Shown: piece after piece, positions 10,634 to 23,018 of the stretch
Numbering within the stretch: position 1 is the stretch's first letter
Layout: the number at the start of each line of letters is the position of its first letter
Source of the DNA: Liolophura sinensis
Lineage: Eukaryota > Mollusca > Polyplacophora > Chitonida > Chitonidae
DNA length: 64,000 nucleotides
Direction: 5' to 3'
NCBI RefSeq assembly: GCF_032854445.1
Contig: NW_027018068.1
Span: 31,678 to 95,677 of the forward strand
Notes under the pieces: generated by a model
What the model was told of the DNA's origin: nothing
The model's input: the letters and a program-made list of their open reading frames with translations, nothing else
The model's database searches: none
Translations under genes and position numbers: made by a program

Positions 10634-13600
10634 GGCATCGGCAGCTGTTGAAAAATTGCAAATTTCCCTGGTTTCCATGGAGTAAGAGCCGTTGCTGGGC
10701 ACGTGATTATGACATAAATGATCATTCAATTGTCACTACAGCCAAAAGTATTGGTCGGAGAGCAACGCGGTTTGCACCATTCGATTTCTCGTCACAAAAT
10801 ACGTCGGATTAGCCTCTTACCAGCAGCACTGGAACAGTTTTCGCACTTTTGCATTTTTGCCTGGTCTTTTTGTTAATTGAAATCGGCTACACTGTACTCT
10901 GTACAATCGCGACTGGTCATTACTATATTCAACTTTTGACTATAAGTTATGTGCCCTTCGGTAGCCCAGAAGACCTGAAATCTTTGGGCTAAGCCCATTT
11001 AACTCACCCAGCAATTGTCTTACTTCTAAGTGCAAGACAATCTCAATGTCTTTATCTACGTGTAGAAAAAACCACACCATTTGTACGTGAGAAACACAAG
11101 GTTCTTGATACAGTCTGCTGTAAAAAGTACAACTGAACACTGACCCACTTCAGTAAGGTGCCAAAAGATGCGGAATTGAGCCAGGCATCGGCAGCTGTTG
11201 AAAAATTGCAAATTTCCCTGGTTTCCATGGAGTAAGAGCCGTTGCTGGGCACGTGATTATGACATAAATGATCATTCAATTGTCACTACAGCCAAAAGTA
11301 TTGGTCGGAGAGCAACGCGGTTTGCACCATTCGATTTGTCGTCACAAAATACGTCGGATTAGCCTCTTACCAGCAGCACTGGAACAGTTTTTCCACTTTT
11401 GCATTTTTGCCTGGTCTTTTTGTTAATTGAAATCGGCTACACTGTACTCTGTACAATCGCGACTGGTCATTACTATATTCAACTTTTGACTATAAGTTAT
11501 GTGCCCTTCGGTAGCCCAGAAGACCTGAAATCTTTGGGCTAAGCCCATTTAACTCACCCAGCAATTGTCTTACTTCTAAGTGCAAGACAATCTCAATGTC
11601 TTTATCTACGTGTAGAAAAACCACACCATTTGTACATAAAAAACACAAGGTACTTGATACAGTCTGCTGTAAAAAGTACAACTAAACACTGACCCACTTC
11701 AGTAAGGTGCCAAAGATGCGGAATTGAGCCAGGCATCGGCAGCTGTTGAAAAATTGCAAATTTCCCTGGTTTCCATGGAGTAAGAGCCGTTGCTGGGCAC
11801 GTGATTATGACATAAATGATCATTCAATTGTCACTACAGCCAAAAGTATTGGTCGGAGAGCAACGCGGTTTGCACCATTCGATTTCTCGTTACAAAATAC
11901 GTCGGAATAGCCTCTTACCAGCAGCACTGGAACAGTTTTTCCACTTTTGCATTTTTGCCTGGTCTTTTTGTTAATTGAAATCGGCTACACTGTACTCTGT
12001 ACAATCGCGACTGGTCATTACTATATTCAACTTTTGACTATAAGTTATGTGCCCTTCGGTAGCCCAGAAGACCTGAAATCTTTGGGCTAAGCCCATTTAA
12101 CTCACCCAGCAATTGTCTTACTTCTAAGTGCAAGACAATCTCAATGTCTTTATCTACGTGTAGAAAAACCACACCATTTGTACATAAAAAACACGAGGTA
12201 CTTGATACAGTCTGCTGTAAAATGTACAACTAAACACAGACCCACATTTATAAGGTGCCAAAAGATGCGGAATTGGGCCAGGTATCGGCAGCTGTTGAAA
12301 AATTGCCAATTTCCCTGGTTTCCATGGAGTAAGAGCCGTTGCTGTGCACGTGATTATGACATAAATGATCATTCAATTGTCGCTACAGGCAAAAGTATTG
12401 GTCGGAGAGCAACGCGGTTTGCACCATTCGATTTCTCGTCACAAAATACGTCGGATTAGCCTCTTACCAGCAGCACTGGAACAATTTTTCCAATTTTGCA
12501 TTTTTGCCTGGTCTTTTTGTTAATTGAAATCGGCTACACTGTACTCTGTACAATCGCGACTGGTCATTACTATATTCAACTTTTGACTATAAGTTATGTG
12601 CCCTTCGGTAGCCCAGAAGACCTGAAATCTTTGGGCTAAGCCCATTTAACTCACCCAGCAATTGCCTTACTTCTAAGTGCAAGACAATCTCAATGTCTTT
12701 ATCTACGTGTAGAAAAACCACACCATTTGTACGTGAGAAACACAAGGTACTTGATACAGTCTGCTGTAAAAAGTACAACTGAACACTGACCAACTTCAGT
12801 AAGGTGCCAAAAGATGCGGAATTGAGCCAGGCATCGGCAGCTGTTGAAAAATTGCAAATTTCCCTGGTTTCCATGGAGTAAGAGCCGTTGCCGGGCACGT
12901 GATTATGACATAAATGATCATTCAATTGTCGCTACAGCCAAACGTATTGGTCGGAGAGCAACGCGGATTGCACCATTCGATTTCTCGTCACAAAATACGT
13001 CGGATTAGCCTCTTACCAGCAGCACTGGAACAGTTTTTTCCACTTTTGCATTTTTGCCTGGTCTTTTTGTTAATTGAAATCGGCTACACTGTACTCTGTA
13101 CAATCGCGACTGGTCATTACTATATTCAACTTTTGACTATAAGTTATGTGCCCTTCGGTAGCCCAGAAGACCTGAAATCTTTGGGCTAAGCCCATTTAAC
13201 TCACCCAGCAATTGTCTTACTTCTAAGTGCAAGACAATCTCAATGTCTTTATCTACGTGTAGAAAAACCACACCATTTGTACATAAAAAACACGAGGTAC
13301 TTGATACAGTCTGCTGTAAAATGTACAACTAAACACAGACCCACATTTATAAGGTGCCAAAAGATGCGGAATTGGGCCAGGTATCGGCAGCTGTTGAAAA
13401 ATTGCCAATTTCCCTGGTTTCCATGGAGTAAGAGCCGTTGCTGTGCACGTGATTATGACATAAATGATCATTCAATTGTCGCTACAGGCAAAAGTATTGG
13501 TCGGAGAGCAACGCGGTTTGCACCATTCGATTTCTCGTCACAAAATACGTCGGATTAGCCTCTTACCAGCAGCACTGGAACAATTTTTCCAATTTTGCAT

Positions 13601-16600
13601 TTTTGCCTGGTCTTTTTGTTAATTGAAATCGGCTACACTGTACTCTGTACAATCGCGACTGGTCATTACTATATTCAACTTTTGACTATAAGTTATGTGC
13701 CCTTCGGTAGCCCAGAAGACCTGAAATCTTTGGGCTAAGCCCATTTAACTCACCCAGCAATTGCCTTACTTCTAAGTGCAAGACAATCTCAATGTCTTTA
13801 TCTACGTGTAGAAAAACCACACCATTTGTACGTGAGAAACACAAGGTACTTGATACAGTCTGCTGTAAAAAGTACAACTGAACACTGACCAACTTCAGTA
13901 AGGTGCCAAAAGATGCGGAATTGAGCCAGGCATCGGCAGCTGTTGAAAAATTGCAAATTTCCCTGGTTTCCATGGAGTAAGAGCCGTTGCCGGGCACGTG
14001 ATTATGACATAAATGATCATTCAATTGTCGCTTCAGCCAAACGTATTGGTCGGAGAGCAACGCGGATTGCACCATTCGATTTCTCGTCACAAAATACGTC
14101 GGATTAGCCTCTTACCAGCAGCACTGGAACAGTTTTTCCACTTTTGCATTTTTGCCTGGTCTTTTTGTTAATTGAAATCGGCTACACTGTACTCTGTACA
14201 ATCGCGACTGGTCATTACTATATTCAACTTTTGACTATAAGTTATGTGCCCTTCGGTAGCCCAGAAGACCTGAAATCTTTGGGCTAAGCCCATTTAACTC
14301 ACCCAGCAATTGCCTTACTTCTAAGTGCAAGACAATCTCAATGTCTTTATCTACGTGTAGAAAAACCAAACCATTTGTACGTGAGAAACACAAGGTACTT
14401 GATACAGTCTGCTGTAAAAAGTACAACTGAACACTGACCCACTTCAGTAAGGTGCCAAAAGATGCGGAATTGAGCCAGGCATCGGCAGCTGTTGAAAAAT
14501 TGCAAATTTCCCTGGTTTCCATGGAGTAAGAGCCGTTGCTGGGCACGTGATTATGACATAAATGATCATTCAATTGTCACTACAGCCAAAAGTATTGGTC
14601 GGAGAGCAACGCGGTTTGCACCATTCGATTTCTCGTCACAAAATACGTCGGATTAGCCTCTTACCAGCAGCACTGGAACAGTTTTCGCACTTTTGCATTT
14701 TTGCCTGGTCTTTTTGTTAATTGAAATCGGCTACACTGTACTCTGTACAATCGCGACTGGTCATTACTATATTCAACTTTTGACTATAAGTTATGTGCCC
14801 TTCGGTAGCCCAGAAGACCTGAAATCTTTGGGCTAAGCCCATTTAACTCACCCAGCAATTGTCTTACTTCTAAGTGCAAGACAATCTCAATGTCTTTATC
14901 TACGTGTAGAAAAACCACACCATTTGTACGTGAGAAACACAAGGTTCTTGATACAGTCTGCTGTAAAAAGTACAACTGAACACTGACCCACTTCAGTAAG
15001 GTGCCAAAAGATGCGGAATTGAGCCAGGCATCGGCAGCTGTTGAAAAATTGCAAATTTCCCTGGTTTCCATGGAGTAAGAGCCGTTGCTGGGCACGTGAT
15101 TATGACATAAATGATCATTCAATTGTCACTACAGCCAAAAGTATTGGTCGGAGAGCAACGCGGTTTGCACCATTCGATTTGTCGTCACAAAATACGTCGG
15201 ATTAGCCTCTTACCAGCAGCACTGGAACAGTTTTTCCACTTTTGCATTTTTGCCTGGTCTTTTTGTTAATTGAAATCGGCTACACTGTACTCTGTACAAT
15301 CGCGACTGGTCATTACTATATTCAACTTTTGACTATAAGTTATGTGCCCTTCGGTAGCCCAGAAGACCTGAAATCTTTGGGCTAAGCCCATTTAACTCAC
15401 CCAGCAATTGTCTTACTTCTAAGTGCAAGACAATCTCAATGTCTTTATCTACGTGTAGAAAAACCACACCATTTGTACATAAAAAACACAAGGTACTTGA
15501 TACAGTCTGCTGTAAAAAGTACAACTAAACACTGACCCACTTCAGTAAGGTGCCAAAAGATGCGGAATTGAGCCAGGCATCGGCAGCTGTTGAAAAATTG
15601 CAAATTTCCCTGGTTTCCATGGAGTAAGAGCCGTTGCTGGGCACGTGATTATGACATAAATGATCATTCAATTGTCACTACAGCCAAAAGTATTGGTCGG
15701 AGAGCAACGCGGTTTGCACCATTCGATTTCTCGTTACAAAATACGTCGGAATAGCCTCTTACCAGCAGCACTGGAACAGTTTTTCCACTTTTGCATTTTT
15801 GCCTGGTCTTTTTGTTAATTGAAATCGGCTACACTGTACTCTGTACAATCGCGACTGGTCATTACTATATTCAACTTTTGACTATAAGTTATGTGCCCTT
15901 CGGTAGCCCAGAAGACCTGAAATCTTTGGGCTAAGCCCATTTAACTCACCCAGCAATTGTCTTACTTCTAAGTGCAAGACAATCTCAATGTCTTTATCTA
16001 CGTGTAGAAAAACCACACCATTTGTACGTGAGAAACACAAGGTTCTTGATACAGTCTGCTGTAAAAAGTACAACTGAACACTGACCCACTTCAGTAAGGT
16101 GCCAAAAGATGCGGAATTGAGCCAGGCATCGGCAGCTGTTGAAAAATTGCAAATTTCCCTGGTTTCCATGGAGTAAGAGCCGTTGCTGGGCACGTGATTA
16201 TGACATAAATGATCATTCAATTGTCACTACAGCCAAAAGTATTGGTCGGAGAGCAACGCGGTTTGCACCATTCGATTTGTCGTCACAAAATACGTCGGAT
16301 TAGCCTCTTACCAGCAGCACTGGAACAGTTTTTCCACTTTTGCATTTTTGCCTGGTCTTTTTGTTAATTGAAATCGGCTACACTGTACTCTGTACAATCG
16401 CGACTGGTCATTACTATATTCAACTTTTGACTATAAGTTATGTGCCCTTCGGTAGCCCAGAAGACCTGAAATCTTTGGGCTAAGCCCATTTAACTCACCC
16501 AGCAATTGTCTTACTTCTAAGTGCAAGACAATCTCAATGTCTTTATCTACGTGTAGAAAAACCACACCATTTGTACATAAAAAACACAAGGTACTTGATA

Positions 16601-18626
16601 CAGTCTGCTGTAAAAAGTACAACTAAACACTGACCCACTTCAGTAAGGTGCCAAAAGATGCGGAATTGAGCCAGGCATCGGCAGCTGTTGAAAAATTGCA
16701 AATTTCCCTGGTTTCCATGGAGTAAGAGCCGTTGCTGGGCACGTGATTATGACATAAATGATCATTCAATTGTCACTACAGCCAAAAGTATTGGTCGGAG
16801 AGCAACGCGGTTTGCACCATTCGATTTCTCGTTACAAAATACGTCGGAATAGCCTCTTACCAGCAGCACTGGAACAGTTTTTCCACTTTTGCATTTTTGC
16901 CTGGTCTTTTTGTTAATTGAAATCGGCTACACTGTACTCTGTACAATCGCGACTGGTCATTACTATATTCAACTTTTGACTATAAGTTATGTGCCCTTCG
17001 GTAGCCCAGAAGACCTGAAATCTTTGGGCTAAGCCCATTTAACTCACCCAGCAATTGTCTTACTTCTAAGTGCAAGACAATCTCAATGTCTTTATCTACG
17101 TGTAGAAAAACCACACCATTTGTACATAAAAAACACGAGGTACTTGATACAGTCTGCTGTAAAATGTACAACTAAACACAGACCCACATTTATAAGGTGC
17201 CAAAAGATGCGGAATTGGGCCAGGTATCGGCAGCTGTTGAAAAATTGCCAATTTCCCTGGTTTCCATGGAGTAAGAGCCGTTGCTGTGCACGTGATTATG
17301 ACATAAATGATCATTCAATTGTCGCTACAGGCAAAAGTATTGGTCGGAGAGCAACGCGGTTTGCACCATTCGATTTCTCGTCACAAAATACGTCGGATTA
17401 GCCTCTTACCAGCAGCACTGGAACAATTTTTCCAATTTTGCATTTTTGCCTGGTCTTTTTGTTAATTGAAATCGGCTACACTGTACTCTGTACAATCGCG
17501 ACTGGTCATTACTATATTCAACTTTTGACTATAAGTTATGTGCCCTTCGGTAGCCCAGAAGACCTGAAATCTTTGGGCTAAGCCCATTTAACTCACCCAG
17601 CAATTGCCTTACTTCTAAGTGCAAGACAATCTCAATGTCTTTATCTACGTGTAGAAAAACCACACCATTTGTACGTGAGAAACACAAGGTACTTGATACA
17701 GTCTGCTGTAAAAAGTACAACTGAACACTGACCAACTTCAGTAAGGTGCCAAAAGATGCGGAATTGAGCCAGGCATCGGCAGCTGTTGAAAAATTGCAAA
17801 TTTCCCTGGTTTCCATGGAGTAAGAGCCGTTGCCGGGCACGTGATTATGACATAAATGATCATTCAATTGTCGCTACAGCCAAACGTATTGGTCGGAGAG
17901 CAACGCGGATTGCACCATTCGATTTCTCGTCACAAAATACGTCGGATTAGCCTCTTACCAGCAGCACTGGAACAGTTTTTCCACTTTTGCATTTTTGCCT
18001 GGTCTTTTTGTTAATTGAAATCGGCTACACTGTACTCTGTACAATCGCGACTGGTCATTACTATATTCAACTTTTGACTATAAGTTATGTGCCCTTCGGT
18101 AGCCCAGAAGACCTGAAATCTTTGGGCTAAGCCCATTTAACTCACCCAGCAATTGTCTTACTTCTAAGTGCAAGACAATCTCAATGTCTTTATCTACGTG
18201 TAGAAAAACCACACCATTTGTACATAAAAAACACGAGGTACTTGATACAGTCTGCTGTAAAATGTACAACTAAACACAGACCCACATTTATAAGGTGCCA
18301 AAAGATGCGGAATTGGGCCAGGTATCGGCAGCTGTTGAAAAATTGCCAATTTCCCTGGTTTCCATGGAGTAAGAGCCGTTGCTGTGCACGTGATTATGAC
18401 ATAAATGATCATTCAATTGTCGCTACAGGCAAAAGTATTGGTCGGAGAGCAACGCGGTTTGCACCATTCGATTTCTCGTCACAAAATACGTCGGATTAGC
18501 CTCTTACCAGCAGCACTGGAACAATTTTTCCAATTTTGCATTTTTGCCTGGTCTTTTTGTTAATTGAAATCGGCTACACTGTACTCTGTACAATCGCGAC
18601 TGGTCATTACTATATTCAACTTTTGA
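10634..18626 (+). repeat. Units in S, Y, T, G order with dimer and 9-unit-shift duplications
   Basis: Counting from about 10940, unit types run S Y T G T G S S Y S Y T G T, and a G unit follows from 18627. The T-G pair at 12038-13136 is repeated at 13137-14234 with almost no change (one extra T near 13036 and cgcttcag near 14031). The S-Y pair at 14784-15881 is repeated at 15882-16979. The six-unit block S-Y-T-G-T-G occurs at 10940-14234 and at 15882-19175, a shift of 4942 bp or nine units. Confidence 0.85.
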
Positions 18627-20822
18627 CTATAAGTTATGTGCCCTTCGGTAGCCCAGAAGACCTGAAATCTTTGGGCTAAGCCCATTTAACTCACCCAGCA
18701 ATTGCCTTACTTCTAAGTGCAAGACAATCTCAATGTCTTTATCTACGTGTAGAAAAACCACACCATTTGTACGTGAGAAACACAAGGTACTTGATACAGT
18801 CTGCTGTAAAAAGTACAACTGAACACTGACCAACTTCAGTAAGGTGCCAAAAGATGCGGAATTCAGCCAGGCATCGGCAGCTGTTGAAAAATTGCAAATT
18901 TCCATGGTTTCCATGGAGTAAGAGCCGTTGCCGGGCACGTGATTATGACATAAATGATCATTCAATTGTCGCTACAGCCAAACGTATTGGTCGGAGAGCA
19001 ACGCGGATTGCACCATTCGATTTCTCGTCACAAAATACGTCGGATTAGCCTCTTACCAGCAGCACTGGAACAGTTTTTCCACTTTTGCATTTTTGCCTGG
19101 TCTTTTTGTTAATTGAAATCGGCTACACTGTACTCTGTACAATCGCGACTGGTCATTACTATATTCAACTTTTGACTATAAGTTATGTGCCCTTCGGTAG
19201 CCCAGAAGACGTCAAATCTTTGGGCTAAGCCCATTTAACTCACCCAGCAATTGTCTTACTTCTAAGTGCAAGACAATCTCAATGTCTTTATCTACGTGTA
19301 GAAAAACCACACCATTTGTACGTGAGAAACACAAGGTTCTTGATACAGTCTGCTGTAAAAAGTACAACTAAACACTGACCCACATTTATAAGGTGCCAAA
19401 AGATGCGGAATTGGGCCAGGTATCGGCAGCTGTTGAAAAATTGCAAATTTCCCTGGTTTCCATGGAGTAAGAGCCGTTGCTGTGCACGTGATTATGACAT
19501 AAATGATCATTCAATTGTCGCTACAGGCAAAAGTATTGGTCGGAGAGCAACGCGGTTTGCACCATTCGATTTCTCGTCACAAAATACGTCGGATTAGCCT
19601 CTTACCAGCAGCACTGGAACAATTTTTCCAATTTTGCATTTTTGCCTGGTCTTTTTGTTAATTGAAATCGGCTACACTGTACTCTGTACAATCGCGACTG
19701 GTCATTACTATATTCAACTTTTGACTATAAGTTATGTGCCCTTCGGTAGCCCAGAAGACCTGAAATCTTTGGGCTAAGCCCATTTAACTCACCCAGCAAT
19801 TGCCTTACTTCTAAGTGCAAGACAATCTCAATGTCTTTATCTACGTGTAGAAAAACCACACCATTTGTACGTGAGAAACACAAGGTACTTGATACAGTCT
19901 GCTGTAAAAAGTACAACTGAACACTGACCCACTTCAGTAAGGTGCCAAAAGATGCGGAATTGAGCCAGGCATCGGCAGCTGTTGAAAAATTGCAAATTTC
20001 CCTGGTTTCCATGGAGTAAGAGCCGTTGCTGGGCACGTGATTATGACATAAATGATCATTCAATTGTCACTACAGCCAAAAGTATTGGTCGGAGAGCAAC
20101 GCGGTTTGCACCATTCGATTTCTCGTCACAAAATACGTCGGATTAGCCTCTTACCAGCAGCACTGGAACAGTTTTCGCACTTTTGCATTTTTGCCTGGTC
20201 TTTTTGTTAATTGAAATCGGCTACACTGTACTCTGTACAATCGCGACTGGTCATTACTATATTCAACTTTTGACTATAAGTTATGTGCCCTTCGGTAGCC
20301 CAGAAGACCTGAAATCTTTGGGCTAAGCCCATTTAACTCACCCAGCAATTGTCTTACTTCTAAGTGCAAGACAATCTCAATGTCTTTATCTACGTGTAGA
20401 AAAACCACACCATTTGTACGTGAGAAACACAAGGTTCTTGATACAGTCTGCTGTAAAAAGTACAACTGAACACTGACCCACTTCAGTAAGGTGCCAAAAG
20501 ATGCGGAATTGAGCCAGGCATCGGCAGCTGTTGAAAAATTGCAAATTTCCCTGGTTTCCATGGAGTAAGAGCCGTTGCTGGGCAGGTGATTATGACATAA
20601 ATGATCATTCAATTGTCACTACAGCCAAAAGTATTGGTCGGAGAGCAACGCGGTTTGCACCATTCGATTTGTCGTCACAAAATACGTCGGATTAGCCTCT
20701 TACCAGCAGCACTGGAACAGTTTTTCCACTTTTGCATTTTTGCCTGGTCTTTTTGTTAATTGAAATCGGCTACACTGTACTCTGTACAATCGCGACTGGT
20801 CATTACTATATTCAACTTTTGA
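18627..20822 (+). repeat. 2196-bp tetramer, first copy
   Basis: Four units recur in the next 2196 bp in the same order. Shared private variants are ggaattcagcc with tttccatggtttcc (near 18860 and 18900), gacgtc in the second unit, and ggcaggtgatt near 20581. The true left breakpoint is upstream of or near 18690, because the preceding sequence (caatttttccaatttt) differs from that before the second copy (cagtttttccactttt). Confidence 0.85.
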
Positions 20823-23018
20823 CTATAAGTTATGTGCCCTTCGGTAGCCCAGAAGACCTGAAATCTTTGGGCTAAGCCCATTTAACTCACCCAGCAATTG
20901 CCTTACTTCTAAGTGCAAGACAATCTCAATGTCTTTATCTACGTGTAGAAAAACCACACCATTTGTACGTGAGAAACACAAGGTACTTGATACAGTCTGC
21001 TGTAAAAAGTACAACTGAACACTGACCAACTTCAGTAAGGTGCCAAAAGATGCGGAATTCAGCCAGGCATCGGCAGCTGTTGAAAAATTGCAAATTTCCA
21101 TGGTTTCCATGGAGTAAGAGCCGTTGCCGGGCACGTGATTATGACATAAATGATCATTCAATTGTCGCTACAGCCAAACGTATTGGTCGGAGAGCAACGC
21201 GGATTGCACCATTCGATTTCTCGTCACAAAATACGTCGGATTAGCCTCTTACCAGCAGCACTGGAACAGTTTTTCCACTTTTGCATTTTTGCCTGGTCTT
21301 TTTGTTAATTGAAATCGGCTACACTGTACTCTGTACAATCGCGACTGGTCATTACTATATTCAACTTTTGACTATAAGTTATGTGCCCTTCGGTAGCCCA
21401 GAAGACGTCAAATCTTTGGGCTAAGCCCATTTAACTCACCCAGCAATTGTCTTACTTCTAAGTGCAAGACAATCTCAATGTCTTTATCTACGTGTAGAAA
21501 AACCACACCATTTGTACGTGAGAAACACAAGGTTCTTGATACAGTCTGCTGTAAAAAGTACAACTAAACACTGACCCACATTTATAAGGTGCCAAAAGAT
21601 GCGGAATTGGGCCAGGTATCGGCAGCTGTTGAAAAATTGCAAATTTCCCTGGTTTCCATGGAGTAAGAGCCGTTGCTGTGCACGTGATTATGACATAAAT
21701 GATCATTCAATTGTCGCTACAGGCAAAAGTATTGGTCGGAGAGCAACGCGGTTTGCACCATTCGATTTCTCGTCACAAAATACGTCGGATTAGCCTCTTA
21801 CCAGCAGCACTGGAACAATTTTTCCAATTTTGCATTTTTGCCTGGTCTTTTTGTTAATTGAAATCGGCTACACTGTACTCTGTACAATCGCGACTGGTCA
21901 TTACTATATTCAACTTTTGACTATAAGTTATGTGCCCTTCGGTAGCCCAGAAGACCTGAAATCTTTGGGCTAAGCCCATTTAACTCACCCAGCAATTGCC
22001 TTACTTCTAAGTGCAAGACAATCTCAATGTCTTTATCTACGTGTAGAAAAACCACACCATTTGTACGTGAGAAACACAAGGTACTTGATACAGTCTGCTG
22101 TAAAAAGTACAACTGAACACTGACCCACTTCAGTAAGGTGCCAAAAGATGCGGAATTGAGCCAGGCATCGGCAGCTGTTGAAAAATTGCAAATTTCCCTG
22201 GTTTCCATGGAGTAAGAGCCGTTGCTGGGCACGTGATTATGACATAAATGATCATTCAATTGTCACTACAGCCAAAAGTATTGGTCGGAGAGCAACGCGG
22301 TTTGCACCATTCGATTTCTCGTCACAAAATACGTCGGATTAGCCTCTTACCAGCAGCACTGGAACAGTTTTCGCACTTTTGCATTTTTGCCTGGTCTTTT
22401 TGTTAATTGAAATCGGCTACACTGTACTCTGTACAATCGCGACTGGTCATTACTATATTCAACTTTTGACTATAAGTTATGTGCCCTTCGGTAGCCCAGA
22501 AGACCTGAAATCTTTGGGCTAAGCCCATTTAACTCACCCAGCAATTGTCTTACTTCTAAGTGCAAGACAATCTCAATGTCTTTATCTACGTGTAGAAAAA
22601 CCACACCATTTGTACGTGAGAAACACAAGGTTCTTGATACAGTCTGCTGTAAAAAGTACAACTGAACACTGACCCACTTCAGTAAGGTGCCAAAAGATGC
22701 GGAATTGAGCCAGGCATCGGCAGCTGTTGAAAAATTGCAAATTTCCCTGGTTTCCATGGAGTAAGAGCCGTTGCTGGGCAGGTGATTATGACATAAATGA
22801 TCATTCAATTGTCACTACAGCCAAAAGTATTGGTCGGAGAGCAACGCGGTTTGCACCATTCGATTTGTCGTCACAAAATACGTCGGATTAGCCTCTTACC
22901 AGCAGCACTGGAACAGTTTTTCCACTTTTGCATTTTTGCCTGGTCTTTTTGTTAATTGAAATCGGCTACACTGTACTCTGTACAATCGCGACTGGTCATT
23001 ACTATATTCAACTTTTGA
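20823..23018 (+). repeat. 2196-bp tetramer, second copy
   Basis: It repeats the private variants of the first copy at +2196 bp: ggaattcagcc near 21055, tttccatggtttcc near 21096, and ggcaggtgatt near 22777. By eye the two copies are close to identical. A Y-type unit follows at 23019, ending the tandem pair. Confidence 0.85.

Noticed and set aside
15882-16220. Recurrent minus-strand frame of 112 codons, open in many units
   Set aside because: It recurs because the repeat recurs. Many units truncate it to 63 or 100 codons or shift its frame. It resembles no family I recognise, and overlapping frames on the other strand are equally open. The variation shows no sign of protein-level constraint.
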